This document shows positions 25,105-34,900 of a DNA stretch of 64,000 nucleotides, piece by piece. This DNA comes from CAYWYR01 sp964462685. GTDB taxonomy: Bacteria; Bacteroidota; Ignavibacteria; Kapaibacteriales; UBA2268. The notes under the pieces were generated by a model. The model was given only the letters and a program-made list of their open reading frames with translations, was not told the DNA's origin and did not search any database. The stretch lies in the NCBI GenBank assembly GCA_964462685.1, contig CAYWYR010000007.1, positions 62,001 through 126,000 on the forward strand. Direction: 5' to 3'. How positions within the stretch are numbered: position 1 is the stretch's first letter; every line of letters starts with the position of its first letter. The position numbers and the translations under genes were made by a program.

Positions 25105-26214
25105 TTATCTTATATCCACTATTCTATTTGCTAAATTGGCCCAAGTATATTCTTGGCGGTATTTTTCGATGCCAGCCCCGTAGCTATCCAACCCGTTGTT
25201 CTCCATTTTTTGAAGTCCCTCGGTTATCTGCTGTGGTAAAGCATCATCAATAATCTCTCCTGCCCCGTAAGGTTCAATCATTTCCCTGAGCGAGCCTTTA
25301 TCCGTGGCAAGTATCGGGGTGCCGTAATTAAACGCGATACCTACTATTCCGCTTTGGGTGGCCGATCTGTAAGGTAATACACAGATATCTGTAGCTGAGA
25401 AGATCCTGCCTACTTCTTCATCGCCGATATAGCGAACCAGTTGCGTTACCCGGCTTTGTAAATTGTTTGAATCGATGATCTTTTGATATTCGGCAAAGTC
25501 GCCGTAAGGCTCCCCCGCGATAAGTACGTGATATTTTTCCGGTAGGTCTTTAAGGGATTCGAGTAGCAGATCCAGCCCTTTATACTTTCTAATAAAACCA
25601 AAGAATAATAGAACGGTTTTATCACCCGGGATACCATAGTGAGATTTTGCTTCGCTTGTATCTGCGGCCTTCGGGAAGTGATCGTATAGAGGATGAGGAA
25701 AGCGAATTATATTTGCTGCGGGATCAAGCTTCTTAAGATCGGATTCTACCGAGCTTGACATGGCTATCAATGTCTGGTTCTTGTTTAGATAATATTTTGT
25801 GAGCGCGGTATCCCCTGGCCTTTTTTCATGAGGTATGGCATTATCGATTATACCTACATTATGGCTACCAGAGCGTTTTGCGGCATTAAGCACCCACCCG
25901 AGCGAGGGGCCAAAAAAAGGCATCCAAAACTTAGTAACGCAGATATCAGGCTTCCATTCGGCTATTGACCTACTTGCTGAAATCCAGCTAAGCGGATTTA
26001 TCGTATCGATCATTCTTTCGCTCTCAATACGATCGACTTTGTCCTCATCGGAAGCCATTTGGGTTTTACCGGGAAAAAGCTTATCCGGGTACTGCCTAGA
26101 AAAAGTAATCGCTCTTGTATCGCCAAGCTTCGTCAATTCATTATAAAGCAAAGCATTGAACTGAGCTATACCACCCCTAAACGGATAAAAAGTAGATATA
26201 TATGCTATTTTCAA
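25105..26214 (-). CDS. Glycosyltransferase family 4 protein
   Basis: A 369-residue GT-B-fold enzyme. The N-terminal domain opens with MKIAYISTFYPFRGGIAQ, the classic glycine-rich acceptor-side loop. The C-terminal donor domain has LLFFGFIRKYKGLDLLLESL, VRYIGDEEVGRIFSATDICVLPY and the region SATQSGIVGIAFNYGTPILATDKGSLREMI, which occupies the E-x7-E position (key residues SGIVGIA, GTPIL). It transfers a sugar from a nucleotide donor, probably in surface glycan synthesis at the inner face of the membrane. The stop of the enoyl-CoA hydratase gene lies eight bases upstream, suggesting read-through transcription from 27 kb. Sugar specificity unknown. Confidence 0.88.
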   Translation of the reverse strand: MKIAYISTFYPFRGGIAQFNALLYNELTKLGDTRAITFSRQYPDKLFPGKTQMASDEDKVDRIESERMIDTINPLSWISASRSIAEWKPDICVTKFWMPFFGPSLGWVLNAAKRSGSHNVGIIDNAIPHEKRPGDTALTKYYLNKNQTLIAMSSSVESDLKKLDPAANIIRFPHPLYDHFPKAADTSEAKSHYGIPGDKTVLLFFGFIRKYKGLDLLLESLKDLPEKYHVLIAGEPYGDFAEYQKIIDSNNLQSRVTQLVRYIGDEEVGRIFSATDICVLPYRSATQSGIVGIAFNYGTPILATDKGSLREMIEPYGAGEIIDDALPQQITEGLQKMENNGLDSYGAGIEKYRQEYTWANLANRIVDIR

Positions 26215-26222
26215 ATTTTGGC

Positions 26223-27002
26223 TTACTTACCTTTGAATTCTGGCTTTCTTTTTTGCAAAAATGCCTGAACTCCCTCATTATAATCGTGGGAGCTACCTGA
26301 TATATCCTGATACTCCTCTTCCAGCCTTAATTGTTTGGATAAATCGCTTGTCCATGTTTTTTGAAGCAGTTTTTTGGTAAGGGCAAGCGCTTGAGTAGGC
26401 ATACCCGATAGTTTGGTAGATAGCTTCTCTATTTCACTTTCGAACTCTTCATTAGGGATTGATCTGTAAATCATACCCATTGCAACTGCTTCTTCGGCGT
26501 TAACTCTGTCGCCGGTCATCATAAGTGCTGCTGCCCTGGCCGAGCCTACAAGGCGCGGCAAAAAATACGTGCCGCCACTATCCGGAACAAGACCTATAGC
26601 CGAAAATGCCTGAATAAATTTTGCTGATTCGGCAGCTATTACGATATCACAAGCCAATGCTATATTTGCCCCAGCACCTGCGGCTACCCCGTTGACAGCT
26701 GCGATTACGGGTTTCTGTAAATCTGTTATTTTCTTTATGATAGGATTATAGTGTTCGCTTACTATACGCTTGATCGACAAGTTGTTTTCTTCATCAATAG
26801 CCTCGGCAAGATCCTGCCCGGCACAAAATGCTCTACCAGAACCTTTGATAACAACACATCGAACATCGTCAGAGTATGACGCATCATCCAAAGCCTCCTG
26901 AAGCTGAAGAGCCATCGCTCGGTTGAATGAATTAAGTTTATCAGGATTATTTAGTGTGATATTCATCACACCGTTTGTTTGTTCAATTAATATGAGAGAC
27001 AT
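26223..27002 (-). CDS. Enoyl-CoA hydratase/isomerase, PaaG-like
   Basis: A 259-residue crotonase-fold enzyme. The oxyanion-hole segments are AFCAGQDL and NGVAAGAGANIALACD, and the GLVPDSGGTYFLPRLVG stretch with its aspartate resembles PaaG (oxepin-CoA-forming isomerase) more than classic hydratases, which carry two glutamates. No other phenylacetate-pathway gene is nearby, so a general acyl-CoA isomerase or hydratase role in fatty or amino-acid catabolism is equally possible. Cytosolic. The glycosyltransferase gene follows eight bases downstream. Confidence 0.88.
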   Translation of the reverse strand: MSLILIEQTNGVMNITLNNPDKLNSFNRAMALQLQEALDDASYSDDVRCVVIKGSGRAFCAGQDLAEAIDEENNLSIKRIVSEHYNPIIKKITDLQKPVIAAVNGVAAGAGANIALACDIVIAAESAKFIQAFSAIGLVPDSGGTYFLPRLVGSARAAALMMTGDRVNAEEAVAMGMIYRSIPNEEFESEIEKLSTKLSGMPTQALALTKKLLQKTWTSDLSKQLRLEEEYQDISGSSHDYNEGVQAFLQKRKPEFKGK

Positions 27003-27098
27003 AATTTTTTGACTGTTTTGAATTGTCGAATATGTAAATATAGGGTAATGGTTTTATTTATCCGTTACTTAAGTGTAGATTATATAAATGGCCACGGT

Positions 27099-28256
27099 TT
27101 ATGATATTACCGCGCTGCCGATAAGCTCATCACCATCATACCAGGCACAGAACTGCCCGCTGGCCACACCAATCTGATCTTTATCGAATGCGGCGTAAAT
27201 ACGATGATCTTTATCTATCAATTGCATATCGCTGGGCTGTTGCCTATACCTGATCACACCGTCATAATTTTTATTAAAGGCAAAATCTGGCGAGATTATG
27301 TTCAGTGATTTCTTATCTAACTCAATTATATTTTTACCGAGCAATGGGTGATCGCCTCCTTGCCCTACATATAGGATATTATTTTTTATATCAGTACTGA
27401 TGACGAATAAAGGTAGCGGGGTGCCGCCAATACCAATACCTTTACGCTGGCCAATAGTATAGAAATGCGCGCCTTGGTGCTTACCAAGAATATGTCCCAT
27501 TGAAGGCTTTATTGAGTAAGCTGCAGCCACCTTGGAGAAATCATCATCAGCATCGCTTCTATGTTTCCTTTTAATGCTAGCGGCTACATCCCTCGGTATC
27601 TCTATTACATCGCCTTCTTCAGCGGCCAGCTTTTGCTTCAGGAATGTAGGTAGATCGATTTTTCCGATAAAGCAAAGCCCCTGCGAGTCTTTTCTATCAT
27701 GTGGGGCAAGATTATGCGTTTTTGCGAGCTCCCTTACTTTGTCTTTTTCCATCTCACCGATTGGGAAGAGTGCCCTGGATAGCTGATCGCTGGTTGTTTG
27801 GCATAAGAAATAAGATTGGTCTTTTCGACTGTCTTTGCCTCTGAAAAGCCTCGTACCTTCCTGATTATGGGTCACTCTGCAATAATGCCCTGTAGCTACT
27901 TTATCCGCACCAAGGGCAAATGCTTTTTCGGCGAAAACGTCCCATTTGATCTCTCGGTTGCAAAGCACGTCAGGATTTGGCGTTCGCCCTGCTTCATACT
28001 CTGCGAACATGTAGTCGGCAATCCGGCTTTTGTACTCCTTCGATAAATCTACCACTTCCAGTGGGATGCCAAGTTTGCGACATGTGAGTTTGGCGTACAT
28101 AAGATCATCTTCCCACGGGCAATCCCCGCTGAGAGTGCCTTCAGTATCATGCCAGTTGATCATGAACATACCAAAGATATCATGACCCTCCTGTTTAAGC
28201 TTCCAAGCGGCAACGCCGCTATCTACACCACCTGATATTCCAACTGCGATTTTCAT
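27099..28256 (-). CDS. mnmA: tRNA-specific 2-thiouridylase
   Basis: A 385-residue enzyme that installs sulfur at C2 of the wobble uridine in tRNA-Lys, -Glu and -Gln, using ATP and a persulfide relay. The PP-loop SGGVDS is at 8-13. The catalytic cysteines are C99 (NPDVLCNREIKW) and C195 (SQGLCFIGK). The QRKGIGIGG and SGQFCAWYDGDELIGSAVI segments are typical of the central and C-terminal beta domains. The central insert (about 215-250, KRKHRSDADDDF) is somewhat longer than in E. coli. mscL lies upstream on the same strand, 46 bases away. Confidence 0.96.
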   Translation of the reverse strand: MKIAVGISGGVDSGVAAWKLKQEGHDIFGMFMINWHDTEGTLSGDCPWEDDLMYAKLTCRKLGIPLEVVDLSKEYKSRIADYMFAEYEAGRTPNPDVLCNREIKWDVFAEKAFALGADKVATGHYCRVTHNQEGTRLFRGKDSRKDQSYFLCQTTSDQLSRALFPIGEMEKDKVRELAKTHNLAPHDRKDSQGLCFIGKIDLPTFLKQKLAAEEGDVIEIPRDVAASIKRKHRSDADDDFSKVAAAYSIKPSMGHILGKHQGAHFYTIGQRKGIGIGGTPLPLFVISTDIKNNILYVGQGGDHPLLGKNIIELDKKSLNIISPDFAFNKNYDGVIRYRQQPSDMQLIDKDHRIYAAFDKDQIGVASGQFCAWYDGDELIGSAVIS

Positions 28257-28302
28257 AGGATTACTTAAACGCTAAAGGTATGATAAGTGTTGTCAAAGAC
28301 AT

Positions 28303-28749
28303 TTATTGACGCATGCTGCTTAAAAGTTTTTCTTGCCTTTCAAGCGAATCGGCTATGCGATCCAGCAGTTCTATATCTTTAGGTGTCTGTACTTCTGGGT
28401 CTTTAGGGTCCTCGGCTTTATCCCTTACTTGTTTGAACATCTTAACCACTATGAAAACAGTTATGCTTATTATCAAAAAATCTACAGAGGCTTCAAAAAG
28501 CTTTCCATAGCCGATGGAGACTTCGGGCTGGAGAGCCCCTAACTCACTTACTGTCTTTTCCTGAATGATAACCTTTTTATCGGCCCAGTTAAGCCCGCCG
28601 GTAAGAAGATTTAGCGGTGGTAGAAAAACTTCCTTAACCAATACGTCCACTACCTTGTTGAACGCGCTACCGATGATAACACCGATAGCTATATCTATCA
28701 TGTTGCCCTTTACGGCAAAGTCCTTGAAATCCTTGATTATCTTAATCAT
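28303..28749 (-). CDS. mscL: Large-conductance mechanosensitive channel
   Basis: A 148-residue inner-membrane channel that opens under hypo-osmotic tension. The N-terminal KDFAVKGNMIDIAIGVIIGSAFNKVVDVLVKEV covers the amphipathic N-helix and the pore-lining TM1 (key residues KGNMIDIAIGVIIG, AFNKVV). TM2 is VDFLIISITVFIVVKMF, followed by the cytoplasmic helix with the LLDRIADSLERQEKLL bundle. Length and order fit the family fully. It precedes mnmA on the same strand. Confidence 0.96.
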   Translation of the reverse strand: MIKIIKDFKDFAVKGNMIDIAIGVIIGSAFNKVVDVLVKEVFLPPLNLLTGGLNWADKKVIIQEKTVSELGALQPEVSIGYGKLFEASVDFLIISITVFIVVKMFKQVRDKAEDPKDPEVQTPKDIELLDRIADSLERQEKLLSSMRQ

Positions 28750-28948
28750 AACATACCCTGGGTTAGCATTGATAGTCTGACGAATAACATTGTCAATCCT
28801 TTGTTTTGGAAAACTCTACCCCGATGGCATAGGATTTGATTGTGATATCAAGTTATTTACGCATTGCCCATCGTATTGATATGATAAGCAAGAGCATAAA
28901 AAACAAAATCAGCAGCATGAGAGAATAACTATATCCCTATCAGGTAGG

Positions 28949-31900
28949 ATGGACAGAGAAACAAAATACGACGATCCGAATAGATTTGCACCTAAAGCCT
29001 CACTGAAGCCAGGTGAGACATCGATTATAAAAGGTTATCAAAACTTCGAGATATCACCTTACCATATCGAGGTAAACAGAGAAGATGAAAACCTATTGGC
29101 TAAAAAGTCGCTGGTCACATTTATCCTGGATTCTGAGTGGATAGTTGGTAAATCCGTACTGGATCTTGGAGGTAACGCAGGTTTTTTTGCGTTGGCGGCT
29201 CTATTAAAAGGTGCAGAAAGTGCTACATGTGTCGATTTGGATAATGACTATACTTCTATCGCTAAAAAGTTAAAATCACACCTGTCGCTGCAGAGTTTCC
29301 AAGTAGAAGAAAAACTGGTTTCTGAGTGTGATAAGCCTGCGGATCTTGTTTTTTCATTTGCCCTGATACACTGGATATATTCCTGCACAGAAACCTACGG
29401 CAGCCTATCGGATACCATTGCAAAACTAGCATCGCTTACAAACGAAATACTGGTAGTGGAATGGATCGACCCCAAGGATAAAGCTATAAGGGAATTTGGC
29501 CATCTGGATTTTAATTCCTCCATCCACAAGGAAGAATATTCCAATAAGAAGTTTGAAGAAGCTTTAAAACAGCATTTTAACAGCTTTGAAATACTGGGCG
29601 AAACAAGATCGACCAGAAAAGTTTATGTGGCATATAAAAATGCTGATACCCCCGAAGAGCTACAGCATTCACCTTTAAATTTCTCTTTTACAGATATATT
29701 CATAAATTTCAATGAGGCTGGGCTTGAGTATAGAGTTCTTAAGAACGCATCAATTATTTCCAGGCAAATTGATGAATATCATGACAGGCATATAGATATA
29801 TGCGTATTCGGGGAACACTTCCCTATATTTTCGGCCTATTTAACGGATATATCTGATACTGTCCATAGAGATGAATCTGTAGAATATCATAAAATAGGTA
29901 CCGGGCAAAAAGGCAGTTATGTTATTATGAAACTCATAAATGCCTCAACTGATTATCTGCCCAAAGTATTCACAGATAATTTATGGGAAAAGACTGAAAA
30001 GAGATTGGGATTAAAAGTAATATCCGAGCAACAGGAGATAGATTATATCGCTTTCTGTAGCGCATACCTTTTGGGTGGTAGCGAGAACGCTTGGAACACC
30101 AGATTAAATGATCTGTTAGAAAAGAATCCCAACCATACTTTATCAATTACCGGTACTGAACTTACTAATGTCGGAAGTATCCATAAGTATCTTATAAGTA
30201 ATAATTTAGGAACGGAAGACAGCGATCTCAGGCTTTTGGAATACTCAATGCCTTACATAGAGCCCGGGATTGATAATGTTATACATAGCAGATACTTAGA
30301 TTTCAGTACCGCTCGGCCATATATATCACGCCTCTATAAAAACGGTGAGATAATTATCAAGCAGGCGAACGGATCACTTGCTGAGAATGAATATTCTATA
30401 CTTAAAAGATTAAATAGTATAAATAAAGAAAATAGATGTTTTTTTCCAGAGGTGAGTGATCTAAAAAAAGTTGATACATTCGCTAGTTTCGAGATGCCCT
30501 ATTTACCAGGCATTTCACTAAGCTCAGCTATTGATTCCGGCTTGAATAACAATGATATTGACTATATCAAAAAACAGTTGAATATTATTTACGATATTTT
30601 AAATGAGGAGTCTATTGAGCATAGGGATATCAACCCTGATAATATTTTAGTTCTCCCAAATTATAATATAGTTCTAATAGACTTTGGATGGGCTATAAAA
30701 CGTGGCGATAAATCATTTACCCCAAATGGCCTAAACCCGGATTATCATCCTACAGAAGGACATTCGGATAAATTCTCTATTGAGAAAATCATTGAATTAT
30801 TAGATAGTATCCAGGTTGATGAAATTCCGCAAGCATCCAATAAAAGAAATAATTTAGAGGAACTCTCAAAGCTGTCAGCTCTCCTCGATGAATTAAGCGG
30901 CTATACCGATGGGGATTCAATATCGGCGAGCGGCATTCTTTACCGTTTAGCTGAAGAATGTTACCGATTAGGTAAATACAGGGATGCCTCCGAATATATT
31001 GAGGAAGAATTAATCATCAATCCTGACAACGATAAAGCACTTCACCTTTTAAGTGATATTGAGAATCAAAGAGAAAAAGAAAATATATCTCAAAGCGAAC
31101 TTCCAGAAGACGATATAGATTTTAGCGATTTTTCCGGATTTGAAAAACTCGGGCAAAAACTCATGGATCGCTCCGAGGAGGAATTCATATCAGTTGATAG
31201 CAGGGGGTTTAAGTATGATGTAAGTATTATAATACCAGTATTCAATAATCCCGAGCTTACAGGTAAAACCCTTGAAAGTATCTTCGCTTCAGCAAGCCTA
31301 GTGAGATATGAGGTGATAGTTATAGATAATGGTTCTGAAAGTGACACCAAGCGAGTCTTAAAATCCTTCAGCAGCCGTGAAAATTTTACTGTTTACACCA
31401 ATAAAGATAATCTGGGTTTTGCGAAAGCTGTAAATTTGGGAATATCAGAGCGTAAAGGTAGGCATGCGCTTTTACTGAATAACGACATCATTGTGTACGG
31501 AGGCTGGCTTCAAAAGCTAACAGCTGCTTTAAAAGATAGTATAGGTATAGTGGGGGGCTTGCTTTTATATCCAGGTAGCCAGATAGTTCAGCACGCAGGT
31601 GTCAATATAGGAACTGAGGACGGATACAGTATCGCCCCCTATCACGTCGATCAGTTTGCAGACCTTTCAAAAACCCCTGACTTAATTAGCAGCCGCGAAG
31701 TTGATGCTGTTACTGGCGCTATGATGCTGATATCTTTTGATTGTATTGAAAAAGTTGGGGTTTTGGATGAATCCTATATTAACGGCCTGGAAGATATCGA
31801 CTACTGTATAAGAGCAAGAAAACACGGCTTTGGTATATATCTTGAGTCGGATGCAGTTGCATATCATTACGAAAGTATGAGCAAGGGAAGGCATGATAAC

Positions 31901-34900
31901 GATATCTACAACTGGCAGCTACTAAATAAGAAATGGATACCAGCACAGGTAATAAATGAGGCTCAGCAGAGTACTTTAGAAAACGTAGAGTCGATCAGAT
32001 CCAATAAAGAGAGGATAGAAAAAAAGCGTTTATCAAACAGCGGTTTAAGTCAAACCGGTACAGAACCACAGATACAGCCTCTGCCGGAGGAAGAAGATAT
32101 TGAGCTGAGTATTATTATACTTACCCATAACAATATCGATTATACCATAACCTGCCTGGAATCCCTTTTCAGAACGCTGACTGTTACCGCCGAAGTTATA
32201 GTGGCCGATAACGCCTCAGAAGATGATACATTAATGTATCTGGAAAATCTTGGACAGAGAATTACTCTGATAAAAAACAGACAGAATTTCTCTTTTAGCA
32301 AAGCAAATAATATTGCGGCTAAAAAGGCAAAAGGTAAATACCTTTTATTCCTGAATAATGATGTGGAACTGCTTCCCGGGTGGTGTGATTTTTTGGTTTC
32401 TCATTTTGAAAATAATCCAGGCACAGGTGTTCAAGGCGCAAAGCTTCTCTATCCGAACGGGAAAATTCAGCACGCCGGCATTGTTTACGGTAAGGTATCT
32501 GAAACTGTAGATATGCATTATCATATATATCTTACCAAAAACCGGAATGCGCCTGAAGTCAATCAAACCAGACAGTTCCAGATGGTAACCGGTGCGATGC
32601 TGGCTATACGCCGAGAACTTTTCGAAGAAGTTGAAGGTTTTGACGAAGAATATATATTTGGATATGAAGACCTTGATTTATGCCTTAAAGCTGGGCAAAA
32701 TGGAGCCAAGACCATATATAATCACGAGGTGGAAGCCTATCATCATGAAAGCATCACGAAAAAATCAGAGGGTCTTCAAAGGTTTGAAAGCTTTATAATT
32801 AACCCAGAAGGGCTGGATGCGGAAAATAATCGAATTTTTCAAAGTAAATGGAAGGATATACTAAAGGCGGACGCTGATAAATATTACGAAGAAGATGGTT
32901 TTTATGGCCTTGTATCTAATAAGTCAATATCCGAGCAATATACAGCCAGATTAAATGAATTCGTATCTAATGCGAATATAATTATCAATAAAAAAGGTGT
33001 TCAGTTCAGGAAAAAACTAGCTGAAATACTCTTTGGGGATGCTGGGGTTGATTTTATTTCCAAACCTCAATATTTACTCCGCACTAGTGTTTTCGATCTG
33101 AAACAAGCTGAAAAAGAAATTGGAATATCCACGGACTACATCAGAGAGAAGACTTCTACCCCGCAATCTCTGCCAAGGGTAATGTTTACTATGTATGGCT
33201 GGGAAGATAGCGGCGGAGGTACGATACTTCCGAACCAGATTGCTAAAAAACTCGTGGCGGAGGGTTTTGAAGTAGCTGTATTTTATGCCGATACCGATAA
33301 TCATACAGAAAGCGGGAAAGCGGAATTAATCTATAATACTCAGAACGGAGTTGATCTTTATGCAGTAAAAGGCAGAAAAATCCTGTTTACTGACTCCAAT
33401 GACCCTCTTTCGGAAATCGAGGATAAAGCAGTAGTACAGCTTTTTGAAGACGCGATTAATTCATTTAAACCAGATATCGTACACTTCCATAATTTCGTCG
33501 GCCTGTCTTTTGCATTGTCCGACATAACCAAACTACACGGTATTACAACTTTCTATACTCCGCATAATTATCATTTGATTGATCCTACACTTTATATGAT
33601 CAATAATGATCTGAAAAGCTGGAAAGGTACGGATATATTCAGAAATACGACTATACCTATCGAAAGACATTCTGATTATAAAAAAAGAGTGATAAAAGCC
33701 AAAGATCTCCTAAGGGATAACATTGATTATACATTGGCTGTCTCATCCAGACAAAAAGATATCCTTAGCGAATTTATGGGCTATGGGCCGGAACTTTATG
33801 TTGTCAATCAGATATCTGATCTGGTAAACAGGTCTCCTAGGTTACAGAAGGAAACCGATGTTAATGAACCTTTGAAAATCGGATATGTGGGTTCGGTTAT
33901 ACCCCATAAGGGAGTTCATCTGCTTGCAATGGCAGCGGAAAAATTCCAGCATGGCGATCTCGAGCTACATATATTCGGTGAGGCTAGCGGTGAATATGAA
34001 AAGTTTCTGAAACAGATTTCTACCAAGAATAATATATATTTTCACGGCAAATACGATTCTTTAAATCATGTAGCCGATTTGGTTGACGTAGTTGCGTTCA
34101 CAAGTATATGGGAGGACTGTGCCCCACTTGTCATAGCCGAAGTGCTTTCGTTAGGATTGCCATGTGTCGCACCTTCCATAGGTGGTTTCAGTGATTTTAT
34201 TCTTAACGGAGTAAATGGATTGATTTATGATGCCGGCTCACCGGAATCACTTGCCGAAAGCATAGATTTATTATACAGCGACAGGTATAAAATATCAGAG
34301 CTAAGCAAAAACTGTTTTTTGCCCTATGGTTTTGATGAGTTTGTTTCACACGTAGCTGGGTTGTATCAAAAAGCATTTTACGGTATCAGTGTGATAGAAG
34401 GCGAGATTACTTTAAGTTTTAGAGAGCATCTTCAAAAAACAGTGCCTGGGAAACCTTATAGTAAAACGACTGGTATTACAAGCAGAACTTCTTCTAAAGG
34501 TAGCCAAAATAAATATCCTAAACACGGATTTTCTACCAAAAGAGCAACAGGCAGGCTGCCTGAGACTTTACCTGAAATTGTTAGGCTTAATCTCGGCTGC
34601 GGGTTAGACGTAAGAGATGGTTTTATCAATATCGACTTATATTCTGATGATCCGAGAGTCGTGGGTATGGATATAAGGCATATTGATCTGCCTGACTCTA
34701 CTGCCGACCAGATTATCGCATCAGACATTATAGAACATTTCCCCCATAGAGAGATAAACGACATACTCAGAGAATGGAATAGGGTTCTAAAACCCAGCGG
34801 TGTACTGATAATCAGATGTCCTAACCTAAGGCTTCAGCTGCAGGCTTATATGAGAGGTGACTGGGATGCGGATATAGCTTCTTATATGATTTTCGGGGGG

